Shown here: positions 9,401 through 17,994 of the stretch, piece after piece | Numbering within the stretch: the first letter of the stretch is position 1 | How the letters are laid out: every line of letters starts with the position of its first letter | Origin: an uncultured Lachnospiraceae bacterium | GTDB lineage: Bacteria > Bacillota > Clostridia > Lachnospirales > Lachnospiraceae | Assembly (NCBI GenBank): GCA_905193085.1 | Contig: CAJJNI010000003.1 | Span: 1 to 34,683 of the forward strand | Length of the DNA stretch: 34,683 nucleotides | Direction of reading: 5' to 3' | Position numbers and translations under genes: made by a program | The notes under the pieces: generated by a model | Seen by the model: the letters and a program-made list of their open reading frames with translations, nothing else | Databases searched by the model: none | What the model was told of the DNA's origin: nothing

Positions 9401-11908
9401 TTACATAATACCTAATGCTATTTTTAATATGTCAAGTGTATCTGAAAGAGATACTTTTCCATCGCCATCAATGTCTGCGGCTTTAATTGCATCATCACTT
9501 AAAGTTATTATATTTAATGCTGCTTTTAGTGCATCTGATGCATCTGTTAAATCTACTTTTCCATCTAAGTTAGTATCACCTGACAGATTAGAAGAGCTTT
9601 CTGATATTTTTAAAGTTGTTTTTTCTATCAGAGGTTTTTCGCCAATTCTGTTTCCAGCCTGATTTGATGTTGCATAAACTGTAGCTGTTCCGGCAGCTAT
9701 CGCCCTTACAAGTCCCGTATCAGCATCAAGAAGCTGCAGTTTTCCACCTGAAACACCCCATTTTACAGTGTTTATATCAACATCTGCCGGTAGTATATCT
9801 GCAGTGAGATAAAATTCATCTCCGACATGTATATTTTCAGGGGCATTTATTTTTATTGAGGAGACGGATTTTTCAACAGATACTTTACATTCTGCTTTCA
9901 GTCCGTTATTTGTTGTGACGGTTATTGTTGTAGTTCCATAATTCTTTGGTGTGACAAGTCCGCTTTCTGAGACAGATGCAACTGACTCATCGGCTGATGT
10001 CCATGTAAGAGTATCATCAGCAAGAGTTGCGTTAGATGGAACTAACTGTTCTGTTAACTGTAAATATTCATTTTTATCAATATAAAGCTTAGCTTTAGTT
10101 TTATTTAATGAAATATTTTCTATTGGTATTTCAGAAGATTTATCAACCGTCTTAATTTTAAAATCATCAGAGTAGGAAATTGAAGTCCAGTCTTTACTTG
10201 TCATGTCAAGTTTTCCACTTCCACTGTAGGCGTCTGTGTTAGTCTTGACATCAGTAAGCGGAAATGTTTTGTAATCATATGAAAGAGAATCTCCTTCCTG
10301 TCCCCAGCTGAAATTGCCGATAGTTGAGTGGTCATACCATTTGTAAGCAACAAATGGATTATTTCCGTTATTATCCCAGCTTGAACCTACATAGGCGCTG
10401 TCTTCTCCGTATTTTTGTACACTTGAATTAACTATAAGTGCATGGTTATAACCAAAATATCCTGCATAAGCTCCGTTCAAATTAGAACGGTCGCTGTCCT
10501 GAAATTCACTTCCGACAATAGGCTCTGAGCTTCCATAATATACGCATGTGTCAGCAGCTATACTTGCTTCATCTCTTGCGTCCATTCCTCTTGTGAGAAG
10601 AACAACAGTTCCTCCGGCTTCTTCAATCTGTTCACGGATAGTTTTTCCTGTGCCTTTTGGGTCAGAGTTAATTACATTTGAAATTTCAGCAAAAGACATG
10701 TCATTTATATAACAGTTGTACAAATGACCTACACCGCCACGAATCATAGGAACACGCTGTCCCATGTTAGTATACTGGTTATATGCAAGGCTTAAACGAA
10801 GACGCTCATTTGCATTTGTTTTGCTTGTATCTGCTTCTTTAATTATAAGTCCTGTAACAGGGTCATATTGTATATTTCCATCTGCATCAAGGACAGGATA
10901 ATACCATGTATCTTTATCGCCTGAGCCTACGAGGTGGCATTTTGAGTGAAATCCCATGTACTGCATAATCTGTTCAACACTCATTCCATTATCACGCATA
11001 ATTCCGTAGGCAGCAAATGATGATACAGACGAATCAGTTTTGCTCTGCTGGTAAATTGCTTCAAGATACTGTGCGGTTCTGTAAATCATGCTGCTCTGTG
11101 ATGTATCAGTGTCGCCAAATGTGCACCATGAAATTGTAATTCCGCTTGAACCATTTTCAATATCAATGTTTCCATCAAATGCAATTCCAAAACTGCAGTG
11201 GTCAATCCATACATTATTGCAGCCATTTATTTTAATGAAAGACCAGCCGGTTCTCTTATGATTGCCATGTCCGCCATAAGAGCCAAAACCTGACGGACGC
11301 CAGTCATCCCATTCCCACACTTCGTCAAAATTAAGATTTCTTATCGCTACATCATTTACACCGGAATTAAATTTAATTTCCGCATGGCGGATAGAACTGC
11401 CGTTTTTTGAAAAAATTGTAAGTCCGTCAATGTTGTTAAATGTGACACATGAAATACCGCTTTCAATCAGTACCGGATTGGAAACCGGAGTAGCAGAAGA
11501 AGTAAGAGAGCCTGTGTAAGCTTCTATCATATTTGGAAAATCATTTTTAACATTATCGTCAAGCTCAAGCCAGCCTAAGTTTAAATCATTTGTTATTTCT
11601 ATAACTTTAATAAGTCCGTTCTGTGCATCATTAATTGCCTGAAAAAATTCGTAAGGTGTAGAAACAGTTCTGTATTCAGAAGAATCTTCCCCATACATAG
11701 AACGGTCAGAAATATTTCCTTTAGCAAATCCGCTTACTGATAAGAAGCTTCCGTTAATGGATTCTTCTGTTTTAACAGTTCCCGGAATCTCAGTTATTGC
11801 CGCACTGTCTGCATATATCTTTAAGTCATTTGCCGGTGTACCTGTAATGTTCTGTAAAATAAGTGCAGACATAAGAAGTGCACTTATAATTTTTGTGCGT
11901 TTCTTCAT
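9401..11908 (-). CDS. secreted PL1 pectate lyase with Ig-like domains and C-terminal dockerin
   Basis: An 835-residue enzyme that should cleave polygalacturonate by beta-elimination outside the cell. It has a signal peptide (MKKRTKIISALLMSALILQN) and then a right-handed beta-helix PL1 domain to about residue 560. The family motif WIDHCSF starts at W234, likely calcium-site residues are in AFDGNIDIE (243-251), and the catalytic Arg region is QRVPMIRGG (R385, R390). Two Big_2-type Ig domains (~595-765) and a type I dockerin (777-835, GDTNLDGKVDLTD and ADIDGDGKVSLSD) follow. The catalytic domain is larger than usual because of helical insertions at ~267-318 and ~333-368. GGAGG lies 8 nt before the ATG. 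The frame is unbroken. The dockerin suggests attachment to a cohesin partner that is not in this window. Confidence 0.93.
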   Translation of the reverse strand: MKKRTKIISALLMSALILQNITGTPANDLKIYADSAAITEIPGTVKTEESINGSFLSVSGFAKGNISDRSMYGEDSSEYRTVSTPYEFFQAINDAQNGLIKVIEITNDLNLGWLELDDNVKNDFPNMIEAYTGSLTSSATPVSNPVLIESGISCVTFNNIDGLTIFSKNGSSIRHAEIKFNSGVNDVAIRNLNFDEVWEWDDWRPSGFGSYGGHGNHKRTGWSFIKINGCNNVWIDHCSFGIAFDGNIDIENGSSGITISWCTFGDTDTSQSSMIYRTAQYLEAIYQQSKTDSSVSSFAAYGIMRDNGMSVEQIMQYMGFHSKCHLVGSGDKDTWYYPVLDADGNIQYDPVTGLIIKEADTSKTNANERLRLSLAYNQYTNMGQRVPMIRGGVGHLYNCYINDMSFAEISNVINSDPKGTGKTIREQIEEAGGTVVLLTRGMDARDEASIAADTCVYYGSSEPIVGSEFQDSDRSNLNGAYAGYFGYNHALIVNSSVQKYGEDSAYVGSSWDNNGNNPFVAYKWYDHSTIGNFSWGQEGDSLSYDYKTFPLTDVKTNTDAYSGSGKLDMTSKDWTSISYSDDFKIKTVDKSSEIPIENISLNKTKAKLYIDKNEYLQLTEQLVPSNATLADDTLTWTSADESVASVSESGLVTPKNYGTTTITVTTNNGLKAECKVSVEKSVSSIKINAPENIHVGDEFYLTADILPADVDINTVKWGVSGGKLQLLDADTGLVRAIAAGTATVYATSNQAGNRIGEKPLIEKTTLKISESSSNLSGDTNLDGKVDLTDASDALKAALNIITLSDDAIKAADIDGDGKVSLSDTLDILKIALGIM

Positions 11909-11943
11909 TTGTTAATCCTCCGTTTTTAGTTTTCCTGAAAAAA

Positions 11944-11971
11944 ATTATCAGTTCAGGTGCGCAATTCGCAA
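11944..11971 (-). promoter_or_regulatory. possible pectate lyase promoter overlapping the structured element
   Basis: On the minus strand, TTGCGA (11966-11971) and GATAAT (11944-11949) are 16 nt apart, 35 nt upstream of the start codon. The -35 is a partial match. It overlaps the left end of the palindromic element at 11949-12102, so the element could carry or influence this promoter. Confidence 0.3.
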
Positions 11972-12102
11972 AGCCGCAGTTGCACTGCTTTCCCGCACTC
12001 CGTGCTAACTTTGCTCATAAGAGTGCGCTCCGCTCATGCCATGTAAGCCAGAATCATTCATGCAAGCATGATGCTTCTGGCTTACATGGCATGGCTGAAC
12101 TG
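11949..12102. repeat. structured palindromic intergenic element
   Basis: 154 bp bounded by an 8-bp inverted repeat (CAGTTCAG 11949-11956, CTGAACTG 12095-12102). Inside are a CGCACTC/GAGTGCG hairpin and a long 19-bp perfect stem (12035-12053 with 12075-12093, CATGCCATGTAAGCCAGAA). It lies in the 384-nt gap between the divergent pectate lyase and histidine kinase genes. The only frame through it (11893-12114) has no coding signs. Possible roles are a small mobile palindromic repeat, a structured RNA or a transcription barrier; none can be chosen from sequence alone. Confidence 0.65.
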
Positions 12103-12145
12103 TTATTAGTATAGTATATAAATGTTGCAAGGTCAAACTTATTTA

Positions 12146-12174
12146 TTGACAATAAGCAGTAAAACAAGTAAAAT
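12146..12174 (+). promoter_or_regulatory. strong sigma-A-like promoter upstream of the hybrid kinase
   Basis: A consensus TTGACA (12146-12151), a 17-nt spacer and TAAAAT (12169-12174) predict a start near 12182 and a ~110-nt leader. It probably drives the kinase/cyclase genes and possibly the whole run to 22.8 kb. Apart from this and the palindromic element, nothing else is apparent in 11909-12292. Confidence 0.75.
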
Positions 12175-12292
12175 TAATTATAATTATATGAGGTCAGTGT
12201 CTAAAGGGCTGAACATGTATGAGACTGCATGAAGAAGGCGCTTTTTGATATTTGATGGCGGCATTTTTTGTATAAAAGAGGGTATGATGTGT

Positions 12293-14740
12293 ATGGAAGA
12301 GAAGAACGGAATCATACAGGCACAAAGAGGATACACAGAAGATAAGTCTGGATATAGCGGTTTTTTAAAAAGTTTGTGTGATTTGCAGCGATTACTTATC
12401 GATGCGGTAACACATAATAAATCTATTGCCAGGGCATTTGAATTCCTTCGTAATGAACTGGACGCAGAGTCTTTGCATATGATAAATTTAAGAGAAACCA
12501 GGGAAGCTTGTTTTGAGGGAAAGATTAATTATTTCTGCTACGATGAAAGCGTTATGAATGATGACATACCGGGTGAATGGATTAGGTGTAATGACAGTTA
12601 TATAAATGATTTAAAACGAAATAAAATAATATTATTTGATGAAGATAACAAATTAGATTCAAAAATTGTATCTGACTGGAAATTTATGGGAAAATTCCAC
12701 AATGGGATAATGCTTCCAACAGCTCTTTCTGACGGATATTTACTGGGCGTTATAGTACTTGGTAATTTAAATACAATAAATTATGACAAATATTTTCTGC
12801 ATGATGTTATGATAAGTTTTGATGCGGCTTTTGAGCATCTGAAAATGCTTGAGCTGAATAAAAAGCAGATTGGTGAGCTTGCTGAAGCCAAGAAAGAGGC
12901 AGAGGAGGCAAGTGTTGTTAAAAGTCAGTTTCTTGCAAATATGAGTCATGAAATAAGAACACCGATGAATGCTGTAATTGGTATGGCAGAAATTGCAATG
13001 AGGGAAGATTTGCCCAAGAAGGCAGAAGAAAGCATATTGCAGATAAAAGCTTCTGGAGAACATCTGTTATCAATTATAAATGATATATTAGATTTTTCAA
13101 AGCTTGAGAGCGGAAAGCTTGAAATAATAAACGACAACTATAGAATGATAACTCTGCTGAATGATGTTGAGAATATTATTCAGCCAAGAATGAGAAAGAA
13201 GAACATAAATTTTAAGATTGAGATTGACCCTAAAATACCGGAGGTTCTCTGGGGAGATGAGAAAAGAATAAGACAGATTCTTCTTAATTTTGTAAATAAT
13301 TCGATTAAATTTACAAATGAAGGTTCAATAACAGTAAGAGTTATTATTCTTGAACGTCATACAAATATAATTACTTTAAGATTTGAAGTGGAAGATACAG
13401 GCAGCGGAATTAAACAGGAAGATTTAGACAGACTTTTTGATGCATTTGAACAGGTTGATAAGCTTCAGCACAGAAATGTTGAAGGAACCGGGCTGGGACT
13501 TTCAATCAGCAGACTTTTAATTCAGTTGATGAATGGAAAGATAGGTGTTGAAAGTGAATACGGCAAGGGAAGTACTTTTCATATAGAACTTTCACAGCCG
13601 ATAATTAATGCACTTCCATGTGGAGAATACAGATATCTTGCTCCTGTAGAGAGAAAAGAAGAACAGATATGTTTTGTCGCACCGCATGCGAGAGTTTTAT
13701 TAGTTGATGATACGGAAATGAATATTGTTGTGGAAAAAGGTCTTCTTGCACCATATAATATGCAGATAGATGTAGCTTATGATGGTATTCAGGCTTTGAA
13801 AAAAGTTAAATCCGATACACATTATGATATAATTTTTATGGATCACATGATGCCTGAAATGGACGGTGTCGAGGCAACTAAAAATATAAGAAATCTGGAA
13901 GGTGAATATTACCAGAAGGTTCCGATTATAGCACTTACGGCAAATGCAATTAAATCGGCACAGGAATTATTCAAAGAAGCCGGAATGAATGATTTTGTTG
14001 CAAAACCTGTTGAATTTAAAGAAGTAACAAGGGTTCTTCTGACATGGCTTCCAAAAGAATTTGTTGAACCAAGCAGTCCGCAGGCGCTTGCTGATGACAT
14101 GGACTGGAATGAAGAAATTCAGCAGTTGTCAGAACTTTTAGATATAACTGTAGTAAAAAAATATTTCTCAGGTAAGATGGATGTATACATGCGGGCCTTG
14201 AGAAAATTTATAAAAGATGGTATTACCCGTAATGAGAAAATAAGAGCAGCATATGATAATTCTGATTGGAAAAATTATGCAATATATGTTCATTCGATGA
14301 AAAGCAGTTGTGCCACCGTTGGAGCTTTTGAAATATCAAGTATGGCTGAAAGTCTTGAAGTGGCGGCGAAAGCCGAATCAGTTGATTATATTAAGACGCA
14401 TACGCAAAGAGCGTTAGGTTATCTTGAAAGTCTTATAGCTGCATTAAAGGAATCTGTAATAAAAGAAGATAAAGACAATGTTTCAGATGATACAGATGAT
14501 TTTGAGCCAATAGATGAGGTTACCCTGAAAGGTTATCTGGGTGAGCTTAAAGATGCAGTATATACAGCAAAGATTTCCAATGCTGAGGATATAATTGAAA
14601 AAATGAATTTATATGGTTATAATGGGAAGAGCCTTAAAGAGTTCACCGAAAAAATTAAGGCAATGATAGATGATTTTTTATTGGACGATGCTATTAGCGC
14701 TATAGAACATTTTCCAGTGCAAGGCATCTCTTTAGATTAG
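12293..14740 (+). CDS. cytoplasmic hybrid sensor histidine kinase (HisKA-HATPase-REC-Hpt)
   Basis: About 815 residues with no membrane segment. Residues ~20-190 resemble a GAF-type sensor. A short coiled linker leads to HisKA (SQFLANMSHEIRTPMNAVIG, phospho-His H219). The ATPase domain has N box LLNFVNNSIKFTNEG, G1 DTGSGI and G2 GTGLGLS. The receiver domain has IFMDHMMPEMDG with D517 and the switch Lys in FVAKPVE. The Hpt domain has YVHSMKSS with H667. An uncharacterised helical tail follows 725. The His-Asp-His chain suggests a phosphorelay to a separate regulator, most simply the REC-GGDEF protein encoded 10 nt downstream. Start: GAGGG at 12278-12282 fits ATG 12293 (10-nt spacing) better than ATG 12284 or 12287, but 12287 is possible. 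Confidence 0.9.
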   Translation: MEEKNGIIQAQRGYTEDKSGYSGFLKSLCDLQRLLIDAVTHNKSIARAFEFLRNELDAESLHMINLRETREACFEGKINYFCYDESVMNDDIPGEWIRCNDSYINDLKRNKIILFDEDNKLDSKIVSDWKFMGKFHNGIMLPTALSDGYLLGVIVLGNLNTINYDKYFLHDVMISFDAAFEHLKMLELNKKQIGELAEAKKEAEEASVVKSQFLANMSHEIRTPMNAVIGMAEIAMREDLPKKAEESILQIKASGEHLLSIINDILDFSKLESGKLEIINDNYRMITLLNDVENIIQPRMRKKNINFKIEIDPKIPEVLWGDEKRIRQILLNFVNNSIKFTNEGSITVRVIILERHTNIITLRFEVEDTGSGIKQEDLDRLFDAFEQVDKLQHRNVEGTGLGLSISRLLIQLMNGKIGVESEYGKGSTFHIELSQPIINALPCGEYRYLAPVERKEEQICFVAPHARVLLVDDTEMNIVVEKGLLAPYNMQIDVAYDGIQALKKVKSDTHYDIIFMDHMMPEMDGVEATKNIRNLEGEYYQKVPIIALTANAIKSAQELFKEAGMNDFVAKPVEFKEVTRVLLTWLPKEFVEPSSPQALADDMDWNEEIQQLSELLDITVVKKYFSGKMDVYMRALRKFIKDGITRNEKIRAAYDNSDWKNYAIYVHSMKSSCATVGAFEISSMAESLEVAAKAESVDYIKTHTQRALGYLESLIAALKESVIKEDKDNVSDDTDDFEPIDEVTLKGYLGELKDAVYTAKISNAEDIIEKMNLYGYNGKSLKEFTEKIKAMIDDFLLDDAISAIEHFPVQGISLD

Positions 14741-14750
14741 AGAGGTTTAT

Positions 14751-16112
14751 ATGAAGAAGCATATAATGATTGTTGATGACGATAAATTAAATTTGGTCAC
14801 AGCAAGAGGTATTTTGAAAGATAAATTTGAAGTTTCTGCTGCTAATTCAGGAGAACTGGCATTAACTTTATTGGAGCGTTCAATTCCGGATCTGATACTG
14901 CTTGACATAATGATGCCACAGATGAGTGGTCTTGAAGTAATGGACAGAATGCAGTCACACCCATTGTGGCGTTCAATTCCAATTATTTTTCTGACTGCAG
15001 ATGATAATGTTTCACAGGAAGCAGAGTGTCTTAGAAGAGGTGCAGCCGATTTTATCCACAAACCATTTGAAGTCGAAGTAATGATTGCGAGAATTAACAG
15101 AACACTTAGAAATGTAGAAGACAGAAAAGAGTTAGAAAGACAGTGGCAGAATATTCATAATATGGTATCTGTAGAACAGGTACTGTTTGATGCACACAGA
15201 ACTAATAACGGAATTGAGATGGCTATGCAGCTCATATGTGAGTCAGAGAGTGCAAAGCGAGCATTTATTATAGAGAAAAACAATGATACTTATACTTGTG
15301 TATCTGAATGGTGTGCAGATAAATCAGGAGATTGTTTCAGGGTTGGTGAGCGCATAGATGCACAACCTTTCCTGACATGGATGGAGCAGCTTCAGAATCA
15401 TCTGCCGGTAAGTATACCTGATGTTGAGGAAATAAAAGACCAGAAAGCTTCATATGACTTTTTGAAATCCCGGGATGTAAATAACTTTGTTGCAGCTCCA
15501 ATTTATTTTTCAGATAATACCTTCTATGGATTTTTAGGCGTGGATAATCCGGGTCTTAATTTCCACAGTGTTGATATGCTTTGTTTTATGTCGCTTGGTT
15601 TTTCAATGGCATTTGAAAATCTTGAAGAACATAAGAGAATAGAACGCATGGGAATGTATGATTTTGACACAGGCGTTCTCAACAGAAACAGTTATTTTAA
15701 CTATATTCATAATTATGAACAGAATGAAGGAGACTGTCTTGGATGTGTATTTATAGATGTTAACGGTCTTCATGAATATAATAATAAATATGGACACGAG
15801 CTTGGTGACAAGATGCTTGAATCAATTGCCGGTATCCTGACAAAACAGTTCGGACATGGAAAAGTGTATCGTATCGGTGGTGACGAGTTCGTTGTTCTTG
15901 TTGAAAATATTTCAAAAGACGAAATTAAGAATATTATGACGGCAGCTGACAGTCAGATTGAGGAAAAGGGATATTCAGTTTCCTATGGTATTGACTGGAG
16001 CGACAAAGAGATTGATATTATAGAGATGGTAAAGATTGCAGACGCGTATATGTATGATGCAAAAGCACTGCATTATTCAAAACAGGAGAATGACAGACGA
16101 ACAGTTCGATAA
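14751..16112 (+). CDS. response regulator diguanylate cyclase (REC-GAF-GGDEF)
   Basis: 453 residues. The receiver domain (1-120) has the acidic pair in MIVDDDK, phosphoacceptor D52 (LILLDIMMPQMSG) and conserved Lys in FIHKPFE. A GAF-like domain (~135-290) follows. The GGDEF domain (~300-445) has an intact active site, RIGGDEFV, at 376-380, and the expected substrate region DVNGLHEYNNKYGHELGD. It should make cyclic di-GMP from two GTP when phosphorylated. The inhibitory RxxD site, expected five residues before GGDEF, is absent (FGHG there), so product feedback at that site is not expected. AGAGAGG precedes the start, 10 nt after the kinase stop, implying co-expression and partnership with that kinase. 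Confidence 0.92.
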   Translation: MKKHIMIVDDDKLNLVTARGILKDKFEVSAANSGELALTLLERSIPDLILLDIMMPQMSGLEVMDRMQSHPLWRSIPIIFLTADDNVSQEAECLRRGAADFIHKPFEVEVMIARINRTLRNVEDRKELERQWQNIHNMVSVEQVLFDAHRTNNGIEMAMQLICESESAKRAFIIEKNNDTYTCVSEWCADKSGDCFRVGERIDAQPFLTWMEQLQNHLPVSIPDVEEIKDQKASYDFLKSRDVNNFVAAPIYFSDNTFYGFLGVDNPGLNFHSVDMLCFMSLGFSMAFENLEEHKRIERMGMYDFDTGVLNRNSYFNYIHNYEQNEGDCLGCVFIDVNGLHEYNNKYGHELGDKMLESIAGILTKQFGHGKVYRIGGDEFVVLVENISKDEIKNIMTAADSQIEEKGYSVSYGIDWSDKEIDIIEMVKIADAYMYDAKALHYSKQENDRRTVR

Positions 16113-16140
16113 AAGTCGAATGCTATATGGAGAGACTAAT

Positions 16141-16845
16141 ATGTTTTCGTATGATGGTAAAGTAAGATACAGTGAAGTAGATTCAAATAAAAATCTGACG
16201 GTGACAGCAGCAGTTAATTATCTTCAGGATACATGTGTACTGCATTCAGAAAGTGTTGGTGCCGGAGTTGATTATGTTAATGAAAGCGGCCGGGTATGGA
16301 TGCTTGGGGCATGGCGTATAGAATTCCTTGAAGACATACAGTTTGACGATTTAATCAGGGTAAGCACATGGCCTTACGGGTTTAAATCATTTTTCGGATA
16401 CAGAAATCTTACCATAAGTAAAAATGATAAAATTTGTGTAAGGGCTGATTCTACATGGATGTTATATTCAGTTAAGCAGGGAAGGCTTGTAAAAGTTTCA
16501 GAAGAAGATGTGAAATTTTATCCATGTGAAGATGAGCTTGATATGGAAAAATGTAAGAGAAAACTAACAACAGAAGCACCTTTTATTGAAAAAAAAGAAT
16601 TTGTAATTCCAAATACCTATATAGATACAAACGGGCATGTAAATAATGGAAAATATGTCCAGATGGCGGCTGATGCGATTAATCTTAATGAAAAAGTGAC
16701 TGTTTTAGAGGTTGAGTACAGAATGGCTGCAAAAGAGTCAGATAAAGTTATATGCTATATTTATTGTAATGAAGAAGAGAAATTTGTAGAAATGAAAAAT
16801 GAAAACGGAGATGTTTTTGCACAGGTTAAATTTACTTTAAAGTAA
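16141..16845 (+). CDS. acyl-ACP thioesterase (FatA/FatB-like)
   Basis: 234 residues, the usual size for bacterial acyl-ACP thioesterases, with two hotdog folds. It releases free fatty acids from acyl carrier protein in the cytoplasm. The first fold opens with VRYSEVDSNKNLTV and NYLQDTCVLHSESVG. The second holds the hallmark TNGHVNNGKYVQMA (N164, H166, N168-N169). Start chosen at 16141 because GGAGAG (16129-16134) precedes it by 6 nt and the protein then begins exactly like family members; an in-frame ATG at 16090 would overlap the cyclase gene and has poor spacing. It is 28 nt after the cyclase gene and 32 nt before the alarmone synthetase gene, so it is probably in the same transcript. Confidence 0.92.
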   Translation: MFSYDGKVRYSEVDSNKNLTVTAAVNYLQDTCVLHSESVGAGVDYVNESGRVWMLGAWRIEFLEDIQFDDLIRVSTWPYGFKSFFGYRNLTISKNDKICVRADSTWMLYSVKQGRLVKVSEEDVKFYPCEDELDMEKCKRKLTTEAPFIEKKEFVIPNTYIDTNGHVNNGKYVQMAADAINLNEKVTVLEVEYRMAAKESDKVICYIYCNEEEKFVEMKNENGDVFAQVKFTLK

Positions 16846-16877
16846 ATCAGAGTACAGAACAAAAGGGGATATAAATC

Positions 16878-17990
16878 ATGAATGCGTTGAAATTGATGTT
16901 ATCCAAAGATAAAGTTAATTATTTATATGCGGATTGCCCGCTCGATAAAGCACTGACTCTTTTTACGGAGAGCGGATACAGTGCAGTGCCTGTTATAGAA
17001 GATGATGGTTCCTATATAGGTACTGTATGCGATAAAGATTTTCTGAAATGTTATTCATCACATGGTGCAGACAGAAATATGGAAGAGTGTCAGTTGAAAG
17101 ACATAATAAATGTTAATTGGAATCCTGCAATCAATGTTTATACAAATGTTGATGATGTTCTGCTTCTTTCGATGAATCAGAATTTCCTTCCTGTTGTAGA
17201 TGATGATGAAATATTTATCGGAATAATTACAAGAAAAGCCATTATTCAGTTTTTGTCAGAAAGAAGCAGTGAATTTGGAGGGTTAGACCAGCTTCCGGCG
17301 CTTTCTAACCAGCACAATATAGAGAAAATGATGATAGCAGTTGAGGATCAGACATCAGGCTATCGTATGTTTTTTAAAATGTATGAAACGGCAATGCGGG
17401 AAGTGTGCACAAGACTTGAGACGATAGATGAATTTCTTGCATATAAATATAACAGAAAGCCGCTTCATCATATAGAACACAGAATTAAGTCGATGAAAAG
17501 TATTATCGGAAAGCTTGAAAAGAAAAATCTTCCGCTTTCGATTGAATCAATAAGACAGAATTTGTTTGATATTGCAGGAGTAAGGGCAATATGTGCATAT
17601 CTTAATGATGTATATGAATTTGCAGAATATATAGAGATGCAGCCTGATATTAAAATTATAAGAATAAAAGATTATATTAAAAGCCCAAAAGTAAATGGTT
17701 ACAGAAGCCTTCATCTTATAATTGAGATACCTGTTAATTTCCTTGAGGCAAGACAGTATCTTCCGGTAGAAATACAGCTTAGAACAGAGCCTATGGATTA
17801 TTGGGCAAGTCTTGAACATGATTTGAAGTATAAGCCTGTTCAGAATGATAATGGTATCGATATTTCAAATCAGCTTATCGAGTGTAGCTGTGAACTTGCA
17901 GAGACAGAGAAGAAGATGCAGAATCTGGCAAGGCTTATCGGCTGTAATGTGGATGACAGAGATGACAACTGGCAGAAGAGCTGGGTATAA
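16878..17990 (+). CDS. CBS-domain / small alarmone ((p)ppGpp) synthetase fusion
   Basis: 370 residues. The first ~135 are a tandem CBS pair (YSAVPVIEDDGSYIGTVCDK, then QNFLPVVDDDEIFIGIITRK), a module that usually binds AMP, ATP or other adenosine ligands. Residues ~155-345 are a RelA/SpoT synthetase domain of the small, hydrolase-free type. It has HRIKSMKSIIGKLEKK, D231 in DIAGVRAI, KDYIKSPKVNGYRSLHLII (N273-H279), and EIQLRTEPMDYWASLEHDLK from E298. These are the ATP-, Mg- and GTP-binding signatures of YjbM/YwaC-like enzymes that transfer pyrophosphate to GTP or GDP. There is no HD hydrolase and no TGS/ACT region. AGGGGAT precedes the ATG by 7 nt. The next gene starts 4 nt after this stop. 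That ligand binding by CBS controls alarmone synthesis is inference. Confidence 0.9.
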   Translation: MNALKLMLSKDKVNYLYADCPLDKALTLFTESGYSAVPVIEDDGSYIGTVCDKDFLKCYSSHGADRNMEECQLKDIINVNWNPAINVYTNVDDVLLLSMNQNFLPVVDDDEIFIGIITRKAIIQFLSERSSEFGGLDQLPALSNQHNIEKMMIAVEDQTSGYRMFFKMYETAMREVCTRLETIDEFLAYKYNRKPLHHIEHRIKSMKSIIGKLEKKNLPLSIESIRQNLFDIAGVRAICAYLNDVYEFAEYIEMQPDIKIIRIKDYIKSPKVNGYRSLHLIIEIPVNFLEARQYLPVEIQLRTEPMDYWASLEHDLKYKPVQNDNGIDISNQLIECSCELAETEKKMQNLARLIGCNVDDRDDNWQKSWV

Positions 17991-17994
17991 AATT

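Noticed and set aside
9330..9662. 110-residue gene antisense to the pectate lyase dockerin
   Set aside because: It is the reverse complement of well-supported coding sequence and a terminator, with no ribosome binding site.
11893..12114. 73-residue plus-strand gene
   Set aside because: It starts inside the pectate lyase start region and runs through the palindromic element; composition is not protein-like and there is no ribosome binding site.
16036..16140. Upstream start for the thioesterase overlapping the cyclase gene
   Set aside because: The extra residues have no family counterpart, and ATG 16141 has a well-spaced GGAGAG and gives the typical N terminus.
17845..17994. Longer N terminus for the ROK kinase
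   Set aside because: It would lie inside the alarmone synthetase gene; the ATP loop of the family begins only ~10 residues after the ATG at 17995.
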